A stretch of 64,000 bases of DNA from assembly GCA_023213315.1 (NCBI GenBank), contig JAKCPI010000887.1, positions 60,483 through 124,482 of the forward strand, read 5' to 3'. The DNA is from Euborellia annulipes (lineage: Eukaryota > Arthropoda > Insecta > Dermaptera > Anisolabididae). The translations under genes and the position numbers were made by a program. The notes beneath the pieces were generated by a model. That model was not told where the DNA came from, searched no databases, and saw only the letters and a program-made list of their open reading frames with translations. Shown here piece after piece: positions 45,359 through 56,446 of the stretch. Position 1 is the stretch's first letter. Each line of letters opens with the position of its first letter.

Positions 45359-46486
45359 TAGGGGAGAGAGGGGTAATGGCGCTCCTGGGTAATGGCGCTC
45401 ACCCCTGTAACTCTGTCAAAATAAAACTTAGAAAATCGCCACGGAGCGTGAAATGAAGGGGAGGGGGTCTCTAACAGGCAACAATGCAAAAGGACAGTCA
45501 GCTTCCGTCATGTGACCGTGAAGTGAGTTTCTTCGTTTGGGCCGCACTGATCTAATTTTCGGTGTCGTGTTTTTTGTCGATAAGTCCAAAATTTTAATGC
45601 TTATTAAATTTTTAATTTTACTTTTCTGACAATAAAACTATTCTATTCTGTGATAATGTAATCAATTTTCAACAATTGCAAATGATTTTTTTTTATTTCA
45701 AATTAATTATAAAACTACCGTTTGGGGTAATACCGCTCATCTGAGCGCCATTATCCCTTAGAAAGTTTTTCAGACTGTGAAGATGAAGAGCAGCTTTGTG
45801 TCGATGACAGTGATGATGAATTGAATGTGGATGATGTAAATTAGAACAAAAGTATTATTTGCGAAGAAATTGGAAAAAAATAACGAGTTGTGGTATTGCT
45901 GCGCCATCTGTGGAATGTGGGCTCATGCTATGTGTTCAGTGTGGAATTCGCAGATGGATATATCTGTGATTTAAGTGTCCAAAAATAAAATATTTCTATT
46001 TCTAATTTGTGTTACCTCTAATAATAGCAATTAGTTTATATTATAATTATAATAATTGAAGTTGATTTCACATCGAAGACTTTACTCTATTTGTTATATT
46101 GAAAAAGGCTAATCTTACGTCCAAATGGGAATAATTGATGCTAATTTGTGATTGTAGACTTTACTTTTATTGTATAAGATTGATCTCATAAATATTTCTT
46201 TAATTAAAATGTATCTTACATGTTATATTCCAAAAAACATGTTTGAGCGTTATTACCCCATGCCCTGAGCGGCATTACCCAAAGCCAGGGGCAATGCCGC
46301 TCAAACATGTTTTTTTAATATTGGTTCACTACTACTAGTAGGCCAAAGATATATGCTTTTGGTGTTAAATTGTTGATTACTCGATAATTAAAGACTTTAT
46401 TACCCATCTTAATTTGAATTTATAATAAATGATTTAAAAGATACACCATGTTTTCCTTAATGACGCCATTCCCCCTCTCTCCCCTA
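45359..46486 (+). mobile_element. Deleted pogo-type DNA transposon with TA target site
   Basis: Terminal inverted repeats GGGGAGAGAGGGGTAATGGC at 45361 and its complement near 46462-46484, each flanked by TA (45359-45360, 46485-46486). The word taatggcgctc or its complement recurs internally (45387-45400, 45750, 46254-46310), giving nested subterminal hairpins. A transposase C-terminal fragment remains at 45761-45988. About 1.1 kb, far too short for an autonomous copy. Confidence 0.7.
45761..45988 (+). pseudogene. Pogo/jerky-type transposase C-terminus, broken
   Basis: First an acidic tail, ESFSDCEDEEQLCVDDSDDE, then a stop at about 45843. After a short gap, 45891 onward reads WYCCAICGMWAHAMCSVWNS, then a one-base frameshift near 45950, then ADGYICDLSVQK and a stop at 45986-45988. 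The C-x2-C ... W-x-H-x2-C ... Y-x-C pattern is the small PHD-like finger found at the end of many arthropod pogo-class DDE transposases. Stop and frameshift make it dead. It lies within the terminal repeats of 45359-46486, in element orientation. Confidence 0.62.
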
Positions 46487-46736
46487 CAGCAGAGATAAGA
46501 TTTACTCCTAATATGAGAATGTTGCTCTGACAGTCGTTTAACAAGAGAGAGAAAAGTAGTATAACAGTATATAGGGAACCATAGGAAAGTCTTAGCTCGG
46601 GTAACTCGTGGTCACTACCCACGTTGAGAAAAATAATATACTTTGAACAGTCAAGTTCAGATAACTCGTTACTCTTCGATCTTCAATAAAAAAAAAAAAT
46701 ATATTTTCCCTCTAGCCTCCTGAGGCTATTATATAT

Positions 46737-46981
46737 GGGCCCTGTTATGCAATAGTGTGTCAAGCGCCAAAAAATTAAAAATTGAGTTAAGCACGGAATA
46801 TTGTTTCAAATGCTTTAATTAATAGTATTTTTTTACGAACCCAAAAAAAATTTATATTTAATGTTACTTGCACAATTGACAAAAAAAATTGTATATAATC
46901 TAATCAAAACAAAAAACTTTAATGTTAATTTTCTCAAAACTCGGTACCTGGCGCTTGACACACTAATGCGTAACAGGGTCC
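46737..46981. mobile_element. 250-bp TA-type MITE, family E
   Basis: Ends gggccctgttatgcaatag and ctaatgcgtaacagggtcc. Flanks ttatata and tatatta fit a TA target. A small deletion relative to other copies lies near 46838. Confidence 0.83.
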
Positions 46982-46995
46982 ATATATTATAGGCT

Positions 46996-47085
46996 CTAGA
47001 TACGCAAAACGTTCATCGGGGCCACCCACCCGAGGTTCCGCCGTGCTTAGCGTTGCTTCTCTCCAACGATTGTTGCCAGATCCCC
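46996..47085 (+). repeat. Dispersed repeat I, right half
   Basis: cgttcatcggggccacccac, gccgtgcttagcgttgctt, ccaacgattgttgccag, matching the right end of 33426-33590. Confidence 0.45.
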
Positions 47086-47106
47086 CGGTCTTTAATACAC
47101 ATAATT

Positions 47107-47130
47107 AATATATATATATATATATATAAC
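47107..47130. repeat. (TA)n microsatellite
   Basis: About eleven uninterrupted TA units. Confidence 0.85.
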
Positions 47131-47479
47131 ATATTAAATTATAATTTATTTTTGGACTATCTTAATATTCAAGTAATAAAAGAGATTTCGAAAATTATTA
47201 ATTTATTAGAGAGGGGAGGTGGCCAACTTTCTTCTATTTTAAAGGCCCAAATTTTTTATTAAAATAGGTAGGACCCTAATATTTATAACAGTAAGTTATT
47301 TTCTTTTATAAAGGTCAATTTCATTAGGAGAAAAATTTACTAAAAAAACATAGCATACTTCATTTAGAAATTCAAAAAAAAAAAAAAAAAAAATATTTAG
47401 ATAACAAATGTCTTTGTTAATATTAATAAAAGTTATTGTAAAAGCTAATTTAAAAAAAGCGGGTCAAAAAAAGACAAAA

Positions 47480-47900
47480 AAAAAAAATATCTATATTTGC
47501 GTTGGCGTGTCATGAATTTCTCTGCACCAGCCACGTTTTCCATTTGATTATGCTGAGGCAGCGTACCATCTGGTAGTCGTATCCTCTTAGCGTCTTCACA
47601 GATGTTGGCGAACTCAATACCGTATTGTAATCACTTGGATGGCCAACTAGCGGATTCATCATCATCATTCAAGAATAGTGTATCCACCTGATGACAGATC
47701 GCGTCCCCGTTTTCGGGACTTTATTCCTAATTAAGAGCCTCCTCTCTCACAGTGACAAATTAAATTTCACCTTGATACCGCCCAAACCAAATTCATTGAA
47801 CCGCGCTATCAATTAACAGTAGCATATTCCGTCCGGAAATGTGAATCCAAATCGAATCAAGCGAGAGAGACCCTTCTAAATAATCAGCCAAGAGAGAAAA
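47480..47900. promoter_or_regulatory. Non-repetitive balanced-composition block with a Maf/ARE-like motif
   Basis: About 420 bp without homopolymer runs, distinct from the surrounding AT-rich intron. It contains TGCTGAGGCAGCG at 47551-47563, close to the Maf recognition element (TGCTGA-N-TCAGCA) and containing the antioxidant-response-element core TGAG-NNN-GC. Since the host gene may encode a CNC factor that binds such sites with small Maf proteins, an autoregulatory enhancer is conceivable. The motif is seen; the function is inference. Confidence 0.25.
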
Positions 47901-48918
47901 CTAGATAATTGAAATTAATTTGTTTAAACAAAAAAAAAAAAATCCGAATAATTTTTGAGTTACAATAATGACTTTATAAACAATTTCATTTTAATATGAT
48001 GAGTGGAGAAATTTAATTTGGAAAGTTAGATAAAAGAGCCGGCGGCAATCCAACTCTCCTGAGGATGGCATATGGGTGATTAAATTCAACAAAAATTGTT
48101 CTTTTGTTCATAATAAAACGCGGCGTTAAATTGCAATTTTTTCACCGGATTAAATTTAGAAAAGAATTGACACATCAATCAATCCTGATCCTTAATCCTA
48201 AAAGAAGCAAAGAATTAGAACGAACATAAATATAGGCTTCTCTATATGGGTATATAGGAAACTCATTAACTTGCCTTTTTTTATTTCTTTTGCTAATTAA
48301 ATCTTAATGTTTTTTTAAGCAGCTTAAACAGGATTAAGCAAATTATCCCCCAAAAGTGAATTCGATATAAAAAATAGATATCAGATAATAAAGACTTTGA
48401 AATAAATATATATACAAATAAATTACTGTAAATATTTTTTTTATTCATTACTTTAGTAAATATTGGAATAGAGAGATATGCCTTAATGTGTTGTGATTAA
48501 TATTTATCTTTTCATATCAGACACACTATATCGGTTTTTCTATCCAAGAATTAATCTACTGTTAATTAAACAATTTTAGAAGGGGTGGAATAGCTTTCGC
48601 TATGTAATGTTGTGGGTATTAAATTTCCTGTGTATAAGTACTCTAGGTATATACGTAATATGTCATTTGTTATTCTATTCTTTTCATTCTTACTGAAAAC
48701 TTTATATAAGCTTAATTTTAAAATTAAATTTCTCCCTGTCAAGATTTTTTTTAATTTTTGAGATGTTACCTGTAAATAGGAAGAGTTAAGTCTCTATTTT
48801 AATAAATATTTAAAAGGGAAAAATAGAAATCTTTCAAAAAATTCTCTACCTCATTACAATGGTCTAAATAGGGGCTTCGAGGTCTTAGTATCACCATTTA
48901 ATTAAATTTAAATACGTA

Positions 48919-49586
48919 TTAAAGCGGTTACACATGCAAACTTAACAAGCATGCATGTGCAATCTTTTTGTACAAGCAAACTGTAGCGTCTGTAGGGGCA
49001 AGCATTTTAATTGTGCAAGCCGCTTGATGCTCGATTGAATTTTAATCATGCACAAGCAAAACTCTCCGACATTTTATAGACATCTTGACATTTGATATTT
49101 ATTTAATATATATTATTAATTCATTTAAAAATTCAATTTAAATATTAATATTTATTGTGTCTGAGTATTTCTTGTTATTTTAGAAAAAATAACCTTCCGA
49201 GTTTGACATTTTTAGGTTAATTTTTGGCATAAGCTGTTTCTTGCATTTTGATCTGCCTAATAAGAGAAACAAAATTTATTTATTTTTTTTTGATTTTTTT
49301 GCACAATTTTAAGGGGGTTGCTCTGAAGTTATAAAAAATATTGCAAAATTACAATTTTTCAAAAAAATTTTTTATAAGGAATTAACATTTTCAAAAATCA
49401 CTTCTTAAGCCACTCCTACGTAATAAAAGTAATTAACATGCCAAATTATAACTTTCTAAGGTTTATAGTTTAGGCGTCTGCGCTTGTGTCGTGTGGCGCC
49501 GAAGGGAATTTGTGCATGCTGGTACAAAAAGATGGCACAAGCGCATGCTTGTCAAGTGTGCAGTTACGTTTGTATCCGCCTTTAAA
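48919..49586. mobile_element. Inverted-repeat element, about 670 bp
   Basis: Ends ttaaagcggttacacatgca and gtatccgcctttaa; inner inverted pairs acaagcatgcatgtgc / gcgcatgcttgtcaagtgtg and ctttttgtacaagc / gctggtacaaaaag. The word aagcatgc/gcttg is repeated near both ends. No transposase frame. Confidence 0.6.
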
Positions 49587-50250
49587 CCAATAATGAAGAG
49601 ATCATGTCGTTTATGAGAGAGATCAGTGACAGTTCTGCCAACCCTGGAATTTATTTGACCAATTTACATGCAATTAAGAAAGTTTAGGCCACAATGATTT
49701 AATATTTTTAAAAAAAAGACAATTTTTATTTATTTTTTGATACGTCATATGATACAATTATCAGGCATATTTATTTTTAAATTTCTCTGGGATCCGAAGC
49801 TTTTAAGGCTATCCATATTGACAATGTTAATATTTCTAACCTCTCGGTCACGGTTAAGATGTTTATTTTATCAAGAATAAAATCAACAATGCCGGGGCAC
49901 TCTGTCTAGAAGAAGAGAAACACCTAACAAGGTCTCTCTTGGTAGGCAAGGCCAAGTACTAATGTACACCGAGTACAAAAGTTAAAGCCCATTCATAGTT
50001 TTTCTACAATACATTTAAAATGTTTTTGAAAAAATTAAGTATATCAGTAAAATACCAGTCACACCAGAATGAATATTCAGGCGAAAATGAACAAACCCTT
50101 TGAATTCACGATCAACAAATTTAAAAAACAAAAAATTTTTGTTGTTCATCTTATAATTATTATTTTCTGAATCTTATTTGATATTTTTGTCATCTTGATA
50201 GAAAGCTTGATTCTCATATGCGATGATTTAATGAAAAAAAAATAATCCCC

Positions 50251-50312
50251 CATCGAAATGGAATTCGAACTCAGACCTCCGAATTATAAATCGGTTACGG
50301 CACTTATCCATA
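50251..50312 (-). mobile_element. tRNA-like SINE head fragment
   Basis: The minus strand reads taagtgccgtaaccgattta, then ggtctgagttcgaattccat, a plausible pol III head. No conserved body follows. Confidence 0.45.
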
Positions 50313-51158
50313 TATGCTAAGAAAAAAAAATTAGGTGTGGTTACTTTGACCTTCTTTTTACATAAATTATTATAGATGAGTACTACTCCTCGTGGGACGT
50401 TTATACTTTTATTATTAAAATCTTCAACTTTCAAAAATAGAGAAAATTACGTAGATAAATTAAAAAAAAAATTGTATAAAGAGCTTCATTGAGTAAAATT
50501 CTATAGTAGGAAAATTGAATGTAAATATTTTTTTTATGATGACACTTTCTTCAGGTGTTTATGAGATAAAATTTTTTTTTATCCCCATAAAGATCGTAAA
50601 TATCATTATATTATAATATGAGATGTTGACACCATTTTAATAAACATTAATAAATGTTCGATTAAAATAACATTTTAACATATAAAATGTTTTATTCAAT
50701 TTGTTTAATATTTGCCAATATAATGAATGGACACCTTATTTGTAAATTAAATAAAATTTAAGGCGTTAAGAGAAAGTGGATTAAGAGACGAAAAATATTT
50801 TTTCTTTATTTGTCTTAACTGTTGTTTAGGGATCGTCTTATCCATGAATTTGAAAAAAAAAAAATAATAAAATAAATACTCGGTAGTTTTTCCCAATAGA
50901 AATTAAAATTTTTCAAAAATTTGTACAAAACTCCAATATCTTTTTTTAATAAAAATGTAGATAAAGATAAATTGAATTATATTTTTATTAATAAATAGTG
51001 CTGAAAAAAATAATCTTGAGGGGAATCTTTCTAACTCTTATAAGAGGACGCCATGGTGTATATGAGTAGGAAATAAAATTTATTTTGAAAACATTAAATT
51101 TCTTTAATCAAGATCCTGAAGGAACTTTGCAGCCAGGAAATTGAATAAAAAAAATTTC

Positions 51159-51197
51159 GCCTACGTTTCGGTCGACAATCACTACCTTCATCAGGGC
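51159..51197 (-). ncRNA. Hammerhead-ribozyme-like motif
   Basis: The minus strand reads GCC, CTGATGA, aGGT...ACC, GAAAC, GTA, GGC. Core canonical (N7 = T), stem I at least 3 bp, GUA triplet allowed. Confidence 0.62.
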
Positions 51198-51275
51198 ATA
51201 TGATCATAACATTTATTTTAAAAAAATTATATTAAATTACAATAAGGAATATAAATTTGAAAAATATTAGATGTA

Positions 51276-51743
51276 CAATGAGGGACAATATTAAGTCCCA
51301 CCCATGCGTTTTCTACCTGTGATTATTTCATTGTTTTTAAAAAAATATTATATGGACCGTTTATTTTGAAAGTGGTGTAAGTCCATTAAAAAAAAAAAAA
51401 GAGATATCACATAATTTATGATTAAATTAATGTAAATTTTCTATGTATAACTAGCTAGTGGTAAATTTCTTAAAAAATTATCATATTTTGTACAATTGAA
51501 AATTAGTCGGTAAATAGATTTTTTAATAAACAAATATGTTAAACCTTTTATTTTTTCGAAACAATAGAAAATGGACTTGCACCACTTTCAAAATAAACGA
51601 TTCATATATTTTTTAATGGAAACTTTCATGGTTCAAAAGTAGAAAACTTTCAATAAAAATTTTCATTTTCTTTTATAAAAACAATTAAATAATCAATCAC
51701 AAGTAGAAAACGCATGGGTGGGACTTAATATTGTCCCTCACTG
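51276..51743. mobile_element. Mariner-like TA MITE, family F, carrying a nested MITE
   Basis: Inverted ends caatgagggacaatattaag and cttaatattgtccctcactg with flanking TA (51274-51275, 51744-51745). Interrupted at 51353-51604 by another TA MITE. The whole unit lies between the two ribozyme-like motifs at 51159 and 51808. Confidence 0.8.
51353..51604. mobile_element. TA MITE nested in family F
   Basis: Inverted ends tggaccgtttattttgaaag and ctttcaaaataaacgattca, about 35 bp each, flanked by TA. Removing it restores the family F sequence, which fixes the order of insertion. Confidence 0.8.
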
Positions 51744-51807
51744 TACTTAAAAAGATTGTTAAATATACACGATCTTAGGTATTTTAATTGCAATCATATC
51801 CAATTTC

Positions 51808-51850
51808 TTTTCCCGATGAAGGTCGTGATTGGCGACCGAAACATCGGTGA
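51808..51850 (+). ncRNA. Hammerhead-like motif, core U4 changed
   Basis: tttcCCGATGAaGGTCgtgattggcGACCGAAACATCgg: stem II is a perfect 4 bp; CCGATGA instead of CTGATGA. Opposed partner of 51159-51197. Confidence 0.48.
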
Positions 51851-52094
51851 ATAAAAAATTAAATAATGTTCAAGCTCGCTGCAAAGTTCCTTCAGATCGT
51901 GATTAAATCTCAACATTAAGTTTCTTTGTTTAAACACAAAATAATCATTTCGGATAAATCTACCGTAAATCAAATTTATATTTTGCAACCCTCTCTAATA
52001 CAAAATTTCTCTTCCCAACCAGTTCGACTAGATTGGTTTTCGGGATTCTTATTTTCATACGAGTGTGTGTGTGTGTGTGTAGAACCAACATTGA

Positions 52095-52400
52095 AGAGTT
52101 CAAAATAAATATTGACAAAGCTCGCGAAGTGTGTAGAGTTGCACACGGTGCTTTTGTGCCTACCTGCCAAGCTATGTGCCATGCCACACACATACCACAT
52201 AGACTCTGAGGCAGAATTCCAGACTTTGGGGCCGAGAGCGATGGATGCTAAGTCAACACTCGAAGAGAGCCTCGTCTTCGTCCTCTGACTCTTTTTCCTC
52301 TTCGTGAAGGACGTCCTGCCACTTCTATTCACCGCAAATTAATTTATTCTTTTCATCACAACCTCCAAGAGCTGACAGACCCTCCTCAAAATAGATTCAT
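52095..52400. other. Unassigned non-repetitive block
   Basis: Balanced-composition sequence (gcctacctgccaagctatgt; cgagagcgatggatgctaag) with an open minus-strand frame of 118 codons containing SSVDLASIALGPKVWN. I cannot place it in a family. It could be a decayed retroelement coding piece or regulatory DNA. Confidence 0.3.
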
Positions 52401-52675
52401 CATATAACGACGGCGATTGAAAGTTTAACCTAGCAATCAAAAAATTTCATATTCGATAATAAAATATCTTTTTAATTAGGCCGAGCGATATTCAATTAGA
52501 AGATATATAGCTAATGATTAATGAAATGCTATTAATCAAAGAAAAAGAAATATCGCAACCCAGATTAGCTTATATTACAGACACCTTAAAATAATCAATC
52601 TTAATAATATAAATATAGCGTGATAAGGCGAGAAATTATTTCCTTTTTGGATTTTTAAGAACAATTTTTTTAATC

Positions 52676-52790
52676 CCTTTTCGGCTAATGCTGCTATTAG
52701 GAAATTTTATTTATTATATTTAAAATACATGGTAGCGATGGCTACCGGGGGACGTTCCACACGCTGATTGCTCGGGGAACCGAACCTTAA
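52676..52790 (+). repeat. Dispersed repeat I
   Basis: cttttcggctaatgctgcta, gatggctaccgggggacgtt, cacacgctgattgctcgggg; the right end is lost. Confidence 0.5.
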
Positions 52791-52960
52791 AACTCTCGAG
52801 TCCTCTAAAACTGTATTCAACTGGCGTCCTTTGCTAATCTATAATTCTGTCAAAAAATTTTAATCTTGAGTGGAAATCTTGCTACGAATCAAACTCATAT
52901 AAGAGGACGCCATTGGGTATTTTAGTAGAAAATAGACAAAAATCTTCAAATATTACAAAT

Positions 52961-53150
52961 CAGGGCCGGATCTAGGGGGGGGGGGGGGCATGTGCCCCGG
53001 GCAGCAGATATCAGGAGGCGGCAATTAAAGAAAGATTTACTAAAAAAAAGGTAAAATGAAATGAGATATGAATTTTGTATAGAAAATTTTGAGAAGCGGG
53101 CGGCAAATTAAATTTTGCACCCCCTAAAAAATCTCCTAGTTCCGGCCCTG
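52961..53150. mobile_element. hAT-like MITE, 190 bp
   Basis: Ends CAGGGCCGGATCTAGG and CCTAGTTCCGGCCCTG; perfect 8-bp target duplication TTACAAAT on both sides (52953-52960, 53151-53158). A G run follows the left end. Confidence 0.88.
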
Positions 53151-53176
53151 TTACAAATTCATATTCTTTTAGAGTA

Positions 53177-53335
53177 GGAGTTCTTAAACTGTGATCCGCG
53201 GACCCCCAAGGGCCGCGAAGTGGTTGCTGGGGGGTCCACGAAACAATTCTAGCTAAAAATTTGTATATATACAGTTCCGCGAGAAAAAAAAAAGTTCAAA
53301 AGGGGGTATCCGAACTACACAAGTTTAAAAACCCC
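53177..53335. mobile_element. hAT-like MITE, 159 bp
   Basis: Ends GGAGTTCTTAAACTGTGA and AAGTTTAAAAACCCC; perfect 8-bp duplication TTAGAGTA (53169-53176, 53336-53343). It sits 26 bp from the preceding hAT MITE and belongs to a different family by its ends. Confidence 0.82.
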
Positions 53336-53489
53336 TTAGAGTATATAAAAAAAATACAAATATTCTCTAAAATAAAATGGTAAATAAAAAATCTAATTTT
53401 ATATTAGCGAGGTGAATAGCTGAATCAATATGTAGTAGAATAAATAAAAGGCCAAGCAGCAATGTTTATTTCTTTTATTATAGAACCCA

Positions 53490-53530
53490 CAGCGACGTTT
53501 CGGTCGACTATGCGACCATCTTCAAGGCTA
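53490..53530 (-). ncRNA. Hammerhead-like motif, left member of the pair
   Basis: The minus strand reads CTTGAAGA, tgGTCgcatagtcGACc, GAAAC, GTC, gctg. One extra T in the first box compared with CTGAAGA. Confidence 0.45.
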
Positions 53531-53700
53531 GCGTCCTGTTGACTAATCCTGAAGATGATTGCATATATGTGCATAATAAACATTATAAAATGATATTAAA
53601 TAGGAAGAATTTGGAAAAAAGTTTACAAATACATTTAAAAAATCATTATAAAAATATTTTTATATTAAATTGCGACCATCTTCAAGGCTAGGGTTCTGTT

Positions 53701-53747
53701 GACTAGTCCTGAAGATGATTGCATAGTCGACCGAAACGTCGCTGTGG
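53701..53747 (+). ncRNA. Hammerhead-ribozyme-like motif, right member of the pair
   Basis: gactagtc, CTGAAGA (53709-53715), tgattgcatagtcgacc, GAAAC (53733-53737), GTC, gctgtgg. Core intact, stem I weak in cis. Confidence 0.55.
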
Positions 53748-54739
53748 GTTCTATAATAAAGAAATAAACATAGCTGCTTGGTCTTTTATTTAATTTAATT
53801 TTAGTAAATATAAGAAATATGCAGCAGTCAAAAATAAAAACAGAAATAAGTGTCTATCTACGATCCAATATACGAGGACACCAAGAGTTTCAAAAATTAC
53901 AAATTCAAATTATTATCAAAGCCTTCAATTTAATATTTTTTAAAAATATTGTGGTAGGCCTTTATGCTGCTCCTCTGCCCCTCTGGAATAAGCTATATAT
54001 TTTATTTATATTCAAATAAGACAAATATCTCAAATTTTATTCCCTCAGTCATTTATGTCTATTCCTTCTATAGACGATGTAATCTTGTAAGGTGCTAAAA
54101 AGAGAAAAAAGAACAAATATTAGATCTAGGAGGATAGATAAAATACAGACAAATAAAGAAGAAAAATTTCTCTAGTTTAACTTGATTCGATTGATTCGAA
54201 TCTTTTTTTTTTTATCTCGCTAAATAAAAATAAACTTTCGAACATAATACCACAAAATATTTTTTTTTTGTTAAGCATTATCTTTAACCTACATAAAACC
54301 TTGAATTCCTTATTTTTAAAATATTTTACTTTTTTTTTATTTTATTTTAGATACCTAATTTTTTTTTTTTTTGAAATCCCTTCGGCGTTGGTTTTTCTCA
54401 AATTTTCCTAATAGGGGCAATCTAAAGAGGCGGCCAACTGAATCGGTAACCAATAATAGAAAAATTACTCTATCCTAAATTTTTTTTTTTTATTTAAATA
54501 ATTATCAAAAAACAAATTTTTTCATGTGTGAAATCGTAAATAAATATTTTTTAACATTCGTCCTACTAATGGCATAAATAACGTGATTATTGCCATTTAG
54601 TTGTTTGTATTTGTAAAAGTTTCTTTTATTTACATAATTTGAATATTTTTGGGAAAAAATATTACAAGATCAAATTAAAGATGATTATTGAAGGTGAAGT
54701 GAATTCCCAGTCTATGGATGTCTTCCTTGTATTCATAGG

Positions 54740-54910
54740 GTAATTATTATTGACATACGTCTTATAACTTTCTATACTGTGATTGGCCATTGTGCCTGAT
54801 GAGCACCTAGTCAACATTGAGGACAATTTGTGCCTGAGGGCACCAGGCGACAAGAAAAGCCCTCGCATCCAAGAAACAAAGTTAAAAGTTAAAAGTTTGA
54901 CCCCTTTCTT
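54740..54910. other. Unassigned block, possible decayed coding fragment
   Basis: A plus-strand frame reads MAIVPDEHLVNIEDNLCLRA then PGDKKSPRIQ, with composition more protein-like than the flanks. No splice sites or family recognised. Confidence 0.2.
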
Positions 54911-55616
54911 AGAAATTTACAGGTATATTAATTGGGAAATTTTAGGTGTGAATGTCTTAAGATATTTTCTCTTAAATACCACAAAGAACAGAAGATGCCT
55001 TTTATCTACTTATCATTTAATATGGAGCTGGTAGCTAGCTCTTGTACCTTTATTTATTTGGTAGGAGACGATGACTATTCATCATCTTCATTTATTTATA
55101 AACACTGGTGCTTATCATGACCGCAAAAGGATGCCTCAGCATCTATCAAAGTCACACCAGCTGTTCCCTGTACAGTTAATTCGCTAAAATGCTAATTAAT
55201 TTGCTCAAGATGGCGCCTTTATATTATAAAACAATTAGGATTTCTTTTCAATTAAATTATTTATTCGAAATTTCATTCTATTTCTAAATTTCCCATAATC
55301 ATCACCAGATGAGATGATTAAAATACATTTGAATATGACTTTACTAAAATGTTTCTTTTCAAATTGAATAGATTTTAATTGTTTAACTTTTCAATATATG
55401 ATCGTATAATTATTTCAAATAATATTTGTTTTAAATAAAAATATCGTATTTCAATAGGTAATTTTTTCATCTAGAAAGTTGACAATAAATCAAATAAAGT
55501 ATTTGCTTTTAAAATGTAGCTTTCTTTCTATGGTTACTGATTTATTCAAATTTACCAATAAAAAAAAGACAATTTTTTTCTAAAATAATTTACCTCCTCT
55601 AGATCAGGAGTTCTTA

Positions 55617-55835
55617 AGGTGCGCGTCTCGAAAAACGGTTAGAACACGATTCAGTACCGAGTTACTCTAGGCGGCAAGAGATGGCGTTAGTTTTTCCCAT
55701 AGGAATACAAGGGATTTATTCCATTTCATTTGAAAGATTCCAGCTAATTAATTAAAGTGTAAAAAATTAATTATTTTTTTAACACAATGATTACTAATTT
55801 AATTATCTATAAGATATAGATATATAAAGATATAG
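55617..55835 (-). mobile_element. Truncated copy of the TTAA MITE
   Basis: Starts TTAAGGTGCGCGTCTCG and matches the right half of 14548-14943 in reverse orientation (aaaaacggttagaacacg, ggcggcaagagatggcg, ggaatacaagggatttat), fading out near gatatag at 55830. Confidence 0.7.
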
Positions 55836-55880
55836 CCCCTGAATGATCTTTTTAATAACTATTTAACAAATATATTATTT

Positions 55881-56118
55881 TTTTTTTTAACATTCACACT
55901 TTTTTTCTCATTCACACACACATTCACACAGTCTTTTCGGCAACTTAGGCCATTTAAGACTTTGACGATAACCGTTGTATAAATAATTATATTTATTTGG
56001 GGTCCAGGCATTCTTATTTAAGCCATTTGGTATCCAAGTGGCTTAAATAAAATCATCGGACTGCCTGGGGTCCGAACCCGCGACGTTTGATAGAGGAAGA
56101 ACTCTAGATGCCGAGGGA
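55881..56118 (-). mobile_element. tRNA-derived SINE, head damaged
   Basis: CA-rich tail at the left, body ggtccaggcattcttattta and gactgcctggggtccgaacc; the part beyond gacgtttg is rearranged. Confidence 0.7.
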
Positions 56119-56195
56119 CAAATATATTATTGTTATCTATAGTTTCAAATGCAGAGGGTGGAATAGTCGAACATTAAATTTATCTTGCCCTTGTT

Positions 56196-56223
56196 TTTAT
56201 TATTATTATTATTATTATTATTT
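56196..56223. repeat. (TTA)n microsatellite
   Basis: About eight ATT/TTA units adjoining the tail of the SINE at 56224-56396, a common position for SINE 3' tails. Confidence 0.8.
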
Positions 56224-56396
56224 AAGGTTTTTTTTTTGGCAACGGAGGCCATTTAGACCCCGTCTCTTTTTATTTAAATTTATTGGTAGCCAATTAACTG
56301 GAAATAAATTGTCGCATGAGACGGGATGAGAACCCGCGACCCTTGGTAGAGAAGGTCAGCTCGCGAACCACTACACCAAGGCCCGAGGGCGCCCTT
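56224..56396 (-). mobile_element. tRNA-derived SINE, second family
   Basis: The minus strand reads gccctcgggccttggtgtag, B box gcgggttctcatcccgtctc, body attggctaccaataaattt, tail aaatggcctccgttgcc. A (TTA)n run adjoins the tail. Confidence 0.75.
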
Positions 56397-56446
56397 ATGG
56401 TTTAAAACTTTGAAAAAAGAAAAATTCAAAAATATCCATTTTCGTT

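Larger units (their letters stand above)
51103..51909. mobile_element. Inverted element with opposed ribozyme-like motifs at its ends
   Basis: Terminal inverted repeats ctgaaggaactttgcagc (from 51116) and gctgcaaagttccttcag (to 51895). Just inside them lie hammerhead-like motifs in opposite orientation (51159-51197 minus, 51808-51850 plus), and the centre is filled by the family F MITE. Confidence 0.6.
53440..53800. mobile_element. Inverted element with head-to-head ribozyme-like motifs
   Basis: Long terminal inverted repeats: aaataaaaggccaagcagca ... agaacccacagcgacgtttc at left, and the complement gaaacgtcgctgtgggttct ... agctgcttggtcttttattt at right. The stretch gcgaccatcttcaaggctag ... 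tcctgaagatgattgcata occurs twice inside. Confidence 0.65.
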
